A stretch of DNA of 64,000 bases from Mycobacterium paragordonae (GTDB lineage Bacteria > Actinomycetota > Actinomycetes > Mycobacteriales > Mycobacteriaceae): assembly GCF_003614435.1 (NCBI RefSeq), contig NZ_CP025546.1, positions 6,386,001 to 6,450,000 of the forward strand, in the 5' to 3' direction. Under the pieces are notes generated by a model. The model had not been told where the DNA came from. It saw nothing but the letters and a program-made list of their open reading frames with translations, and did no database searches. The stretch's first letter is position 1; every line of letters starts with the position of its first letter. Of this stretch, positions 62,561 through 64,000 are shown one piece after another. Made by a program: the position numbers and the translations under genes.

Positions 62561-63202
62561 ATGGCCCCTGATTTCAAGGCCCCTGATTTCAAGGCCAGTG
62601 CCAGAGTCGTTGGGCTGGCGGCCGTGGCCTGCTCGCTACTCGGATGCCCCTACACCGCCCAGGCCGACCCGAACACCAGCGGGATGCACGGCGACCCGGG
62701 CGCGGCCGCAGCGTACTGGCGCTATCAGAAGCAGGACCGCGACTGCGGGGAGATGGCCGTCGCCGACGTGATCGGCCAGCTCACCGGCAACGAGATCTCG
62801 GAGGAGGAGATCGACGGCGCGGCCGGCAACATCCCCAGCAGCTCCCATGCCGGACCGATCTACGCCCCGGGCAACCGGACCAGCAACCGGGACCTGCCGG
62901 TGCTGCTCGCGCACTACGGCATCGCGTCCGACGGGATCAAGACCGACCGACCCGCGCTGGAACGTGCCCTGGATCAGGGCCGCAAGGTGATCGCCGGGGT
63001 CAACAACAGAATCCTCTGGGACGAGGGCGGCGACCGCAGCCGGGAGAACCACTTCGTGGTCGTCACCGGCATCGACACCCGAGGCGACATGGTGCATCTC
63101 AACGACAGCGGCATCAAGGCCGGCCGCGACGAGCAGGTCTCGCTGGCCACCTTCGAGGCGGCGTGGGCCACCAGCGGCAATTTCGCCGTCGTGACCAGGT
63201 GA
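62561..63202 (+). CDS. Exported C39-like cysteine peptidase
   Basis: 213 residues. MAPDFKAPDFKAS holds a tandem APDFK duplication (15 bp repeated in DNA). A hydrophobic segment follows (VVGLAAVACSLLGC), with either a lipobox-like LLGC29 or cleavage after AQA. Mature domain: Cys62 in RDCGEMAVADVIGQL, His164 in RENHFVVVTGID and Asp182 in HLNDSG form a papain-like triad. Substrate unknown. Divergent from the PE gene, 129 bp apart. Confidence 0.8.
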   Translation: MAPDFKAPDFKASARVVGLAAVACSLLGCPYTAQADPNTSGMHGDPGAAAAYWRYQKQDRDCGEMAVADVIGQLTGNEISEEEIDGAAGNIPSSSHAGPIYAPGNRTSNRDLPVLLAHYGIASDGIKTDRPALERALDQGRKVIAGVNNRILWDEGGDRSRENHFVVVTGIDTRGDMVHLNDSGIKAGRDEQVSLATFEAAWATSGNFAVVTR

Positions 63203-63220
63203 TCGTGACCTGATCCTGGG

Positions 63221-63832
63221 TCAGACCATGGCCCGGCGGCCCGTCAGCGCACGGCCCAGCGTCAGCTCGTCGGCGAACTCCAAGTCACCGCCCATCGGCA
63301 ATCCGGACGCGATGCGCGTCACGGTCAGGCCGGGGATGTCGCGCAGCATCCGGACCAGGTATGTGGCGGTCGCCTCGCCCTCGGTGTTGGGGTCGGTGGC
63401 GATGATCACCTCGGCGATGTCGACGTCGTCGACGCGCTGACCAATACGGGTCAGCAGCTCCCGGATCCGCAGCTGCTCGGGCCCGATTCCCGACAGGGGA
63501 TCCAGCGCACCACCCAGGACGTGGTAGCGACCACGGAATTCCCGGGTGCGCTCGACGGCCTGGATGTCCTTCGGCTCCTCGACCACACACACCAGCGAGC
63601 CGTCGCGGCGGGGATCGGCACAGATCCGGCACCGCTCGTCGTCGGACACGTTGCCGCAGACCGCGCAGAACCGGACGCCGTCGCGGACCTTGCCCAGCAC
63701 GGCGGTCAGCCGGTCGATGTCCGGCGGTTCCACCGACAACAGATGGAAAGCGATGCGTTGCGCGCTCTTGGGTCCGATGCCCGGCAGCTTGCCGAGCTCG
63801 TCGATCAGATCCTGAACCGGTCCCTCAAACAT
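63221..63832 (-). CDS. recR: Recombination mediator RecR
   Basis: 203 residues. Helix-hairpin-helix [24 protein letters not shown], zinc finger [16 protein letters not shown], Toprim domain with [14 protein letters not shown] and [17 protein letters not shown]. It loads RecA through RecFOR. Starts 8 bp after the stop of the YbaB-type gene. Matches Rv3715c. Confidence 0.96.
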   Translation of the reverse strand: MFEGPVQDLIDELGKLPGIGPKSAQRIAFHLLSVEPPDIDRLTAVLGKVRDGVRFCAVCGNVSDDERCRICADPRRDGSLVCVVEEPKDIQAVERTREFRGRYHVLGGALDPLSGIGPEQLRIRELLTRIGQRVDDVDIAEVIIATDPNTEGEATATYLVRMLRDIPGLTVTRIASGLPMGGDLEFADELTLGRALTGRRAMV

Positions 63833-63840
63833 TCCGCAGA

Positions 63841-64000
63841 TCAGACCCCCGGCACACCGGGCGGCGGTCCCGGAGGGGCGGGCGGGCGCATGCCACCGGC
63901 CAGCGCACCGAGGCGCTCCTGCGCCATCGTGGTGACCTGCCTGGACGCGTCGCCCATGGCGCCGACGATCAGGTCCTGCAGGGTCTCGATGTCGTCCGGG
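63841..64000 (-). CDS. C-terminal end of a YbaB/EbfC-type nucleoid protein (partial)
   Basis: The reading frame enters from the right edge: [20 protein letters not shown], then [15 protein letters not shown] and a proline-rich tail to the TGA at 63843-63841. LEDLIxxAxxDAxxK-like helices followed by a Pro/Gly tail are typical of YbaB next to recR. Start outside the window; corresponds to Rv3716c in gene order. Confidence 0.88.
   Translation of the reverse strand, partial: PDDIETLQDLIVGAMGDASRQVTTMAQERLGALAGGMRPPAPPGPPPGVPGV

Overview
The window is chromosomal DNA from a slow-growing, probably non-tuberculous Mycobacterium. It is GC-rich, has PE and PPE-MPTR genes, a 13E12-type (DUF222/HNH) gene with a mycobacterial SOS box, and a complete ergothioneine operon. 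From about 22.7 kb to the right end, gene order follows the M. tuberculosis H37Rv block Rv3688c-Rv3716c as I remember it. The M. tuberculosis-type neighbour rsfB (Rv3687c) lies at 5.9 kb, so about 16 kb of accessory DNA separates rsfB from Rv3688c.

Left accessory part (1-22.6 kb): remnants of an RsbW-like ATPase and a frameshifted CheR-type gene; a GT4-like glycosyltransferase and an AraC regulator; a PAS-ANTAR protein; a type IB DNA topoisomerase; a DUF6328-type membrane protein; a haemophore-type secreted protein; rsfB. Divergent from rsfB is a stressosome operon (rsbR, rsbS, rsbT, an rsbX-like phosphatase and an rsbU with PAS, GAF, PP2C and ATPase domains). It runs by overlap into a haem-oxygenase-like diiron enzyme gene, which faces a CDGSH protein gene and an NPPY methyltransferase gene. 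Next come stress and redox genes (PfpI, Zn alcohol dehydrogenase, SRPBCC protein, F420-dependent oxidoreductase) and an Rv1900c-type hydrolase-cyclase gene broken at a 19-C tract. Last is a 13E12 gene whose first codons and LexA box have been cut off by an IS481-like element with a 15-bp target duplication, followed by a second IS.

Syntenic part (22.7-64 kb): YqeY-like gene; the Rv3689-Rv3693 operon (membrane proteins, MoxR2 ATPase, DUF58); SpoIIM-like and RDD membrane proteins; PadR; glpK; a GCS2-like gene; VOC, AraC and methyltransferase genes; a PPE-MPTR gene; egtE-D-C-B-A; a PknH-sensor-like secreted protein; ohr and a catalase (probably accessory); two proline/histidine-rich membrane proteins; DUF732 and DUF4185-type secreted proteins; asd-ask; leuA with a leader peptide; a membrane protein-TetR pair with twin operators; two paralogous soluble/membrane proteins; a LuxR response regulator; a DnaQ-like exonuclease; murT-gatD; a PE gene; a C39-like peptidase; recR and the end of the ybaB-like gene.

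Functionally the window is dominated by stress control (stressosome, RsfB, cyclase, SOS-linked gene) and thiol/redox defence (ergothioneine, Ohr, catalase, F420 enzyme, CDGSH protein). Family names come from recognising motifs and remembered homologues; no database search was run.
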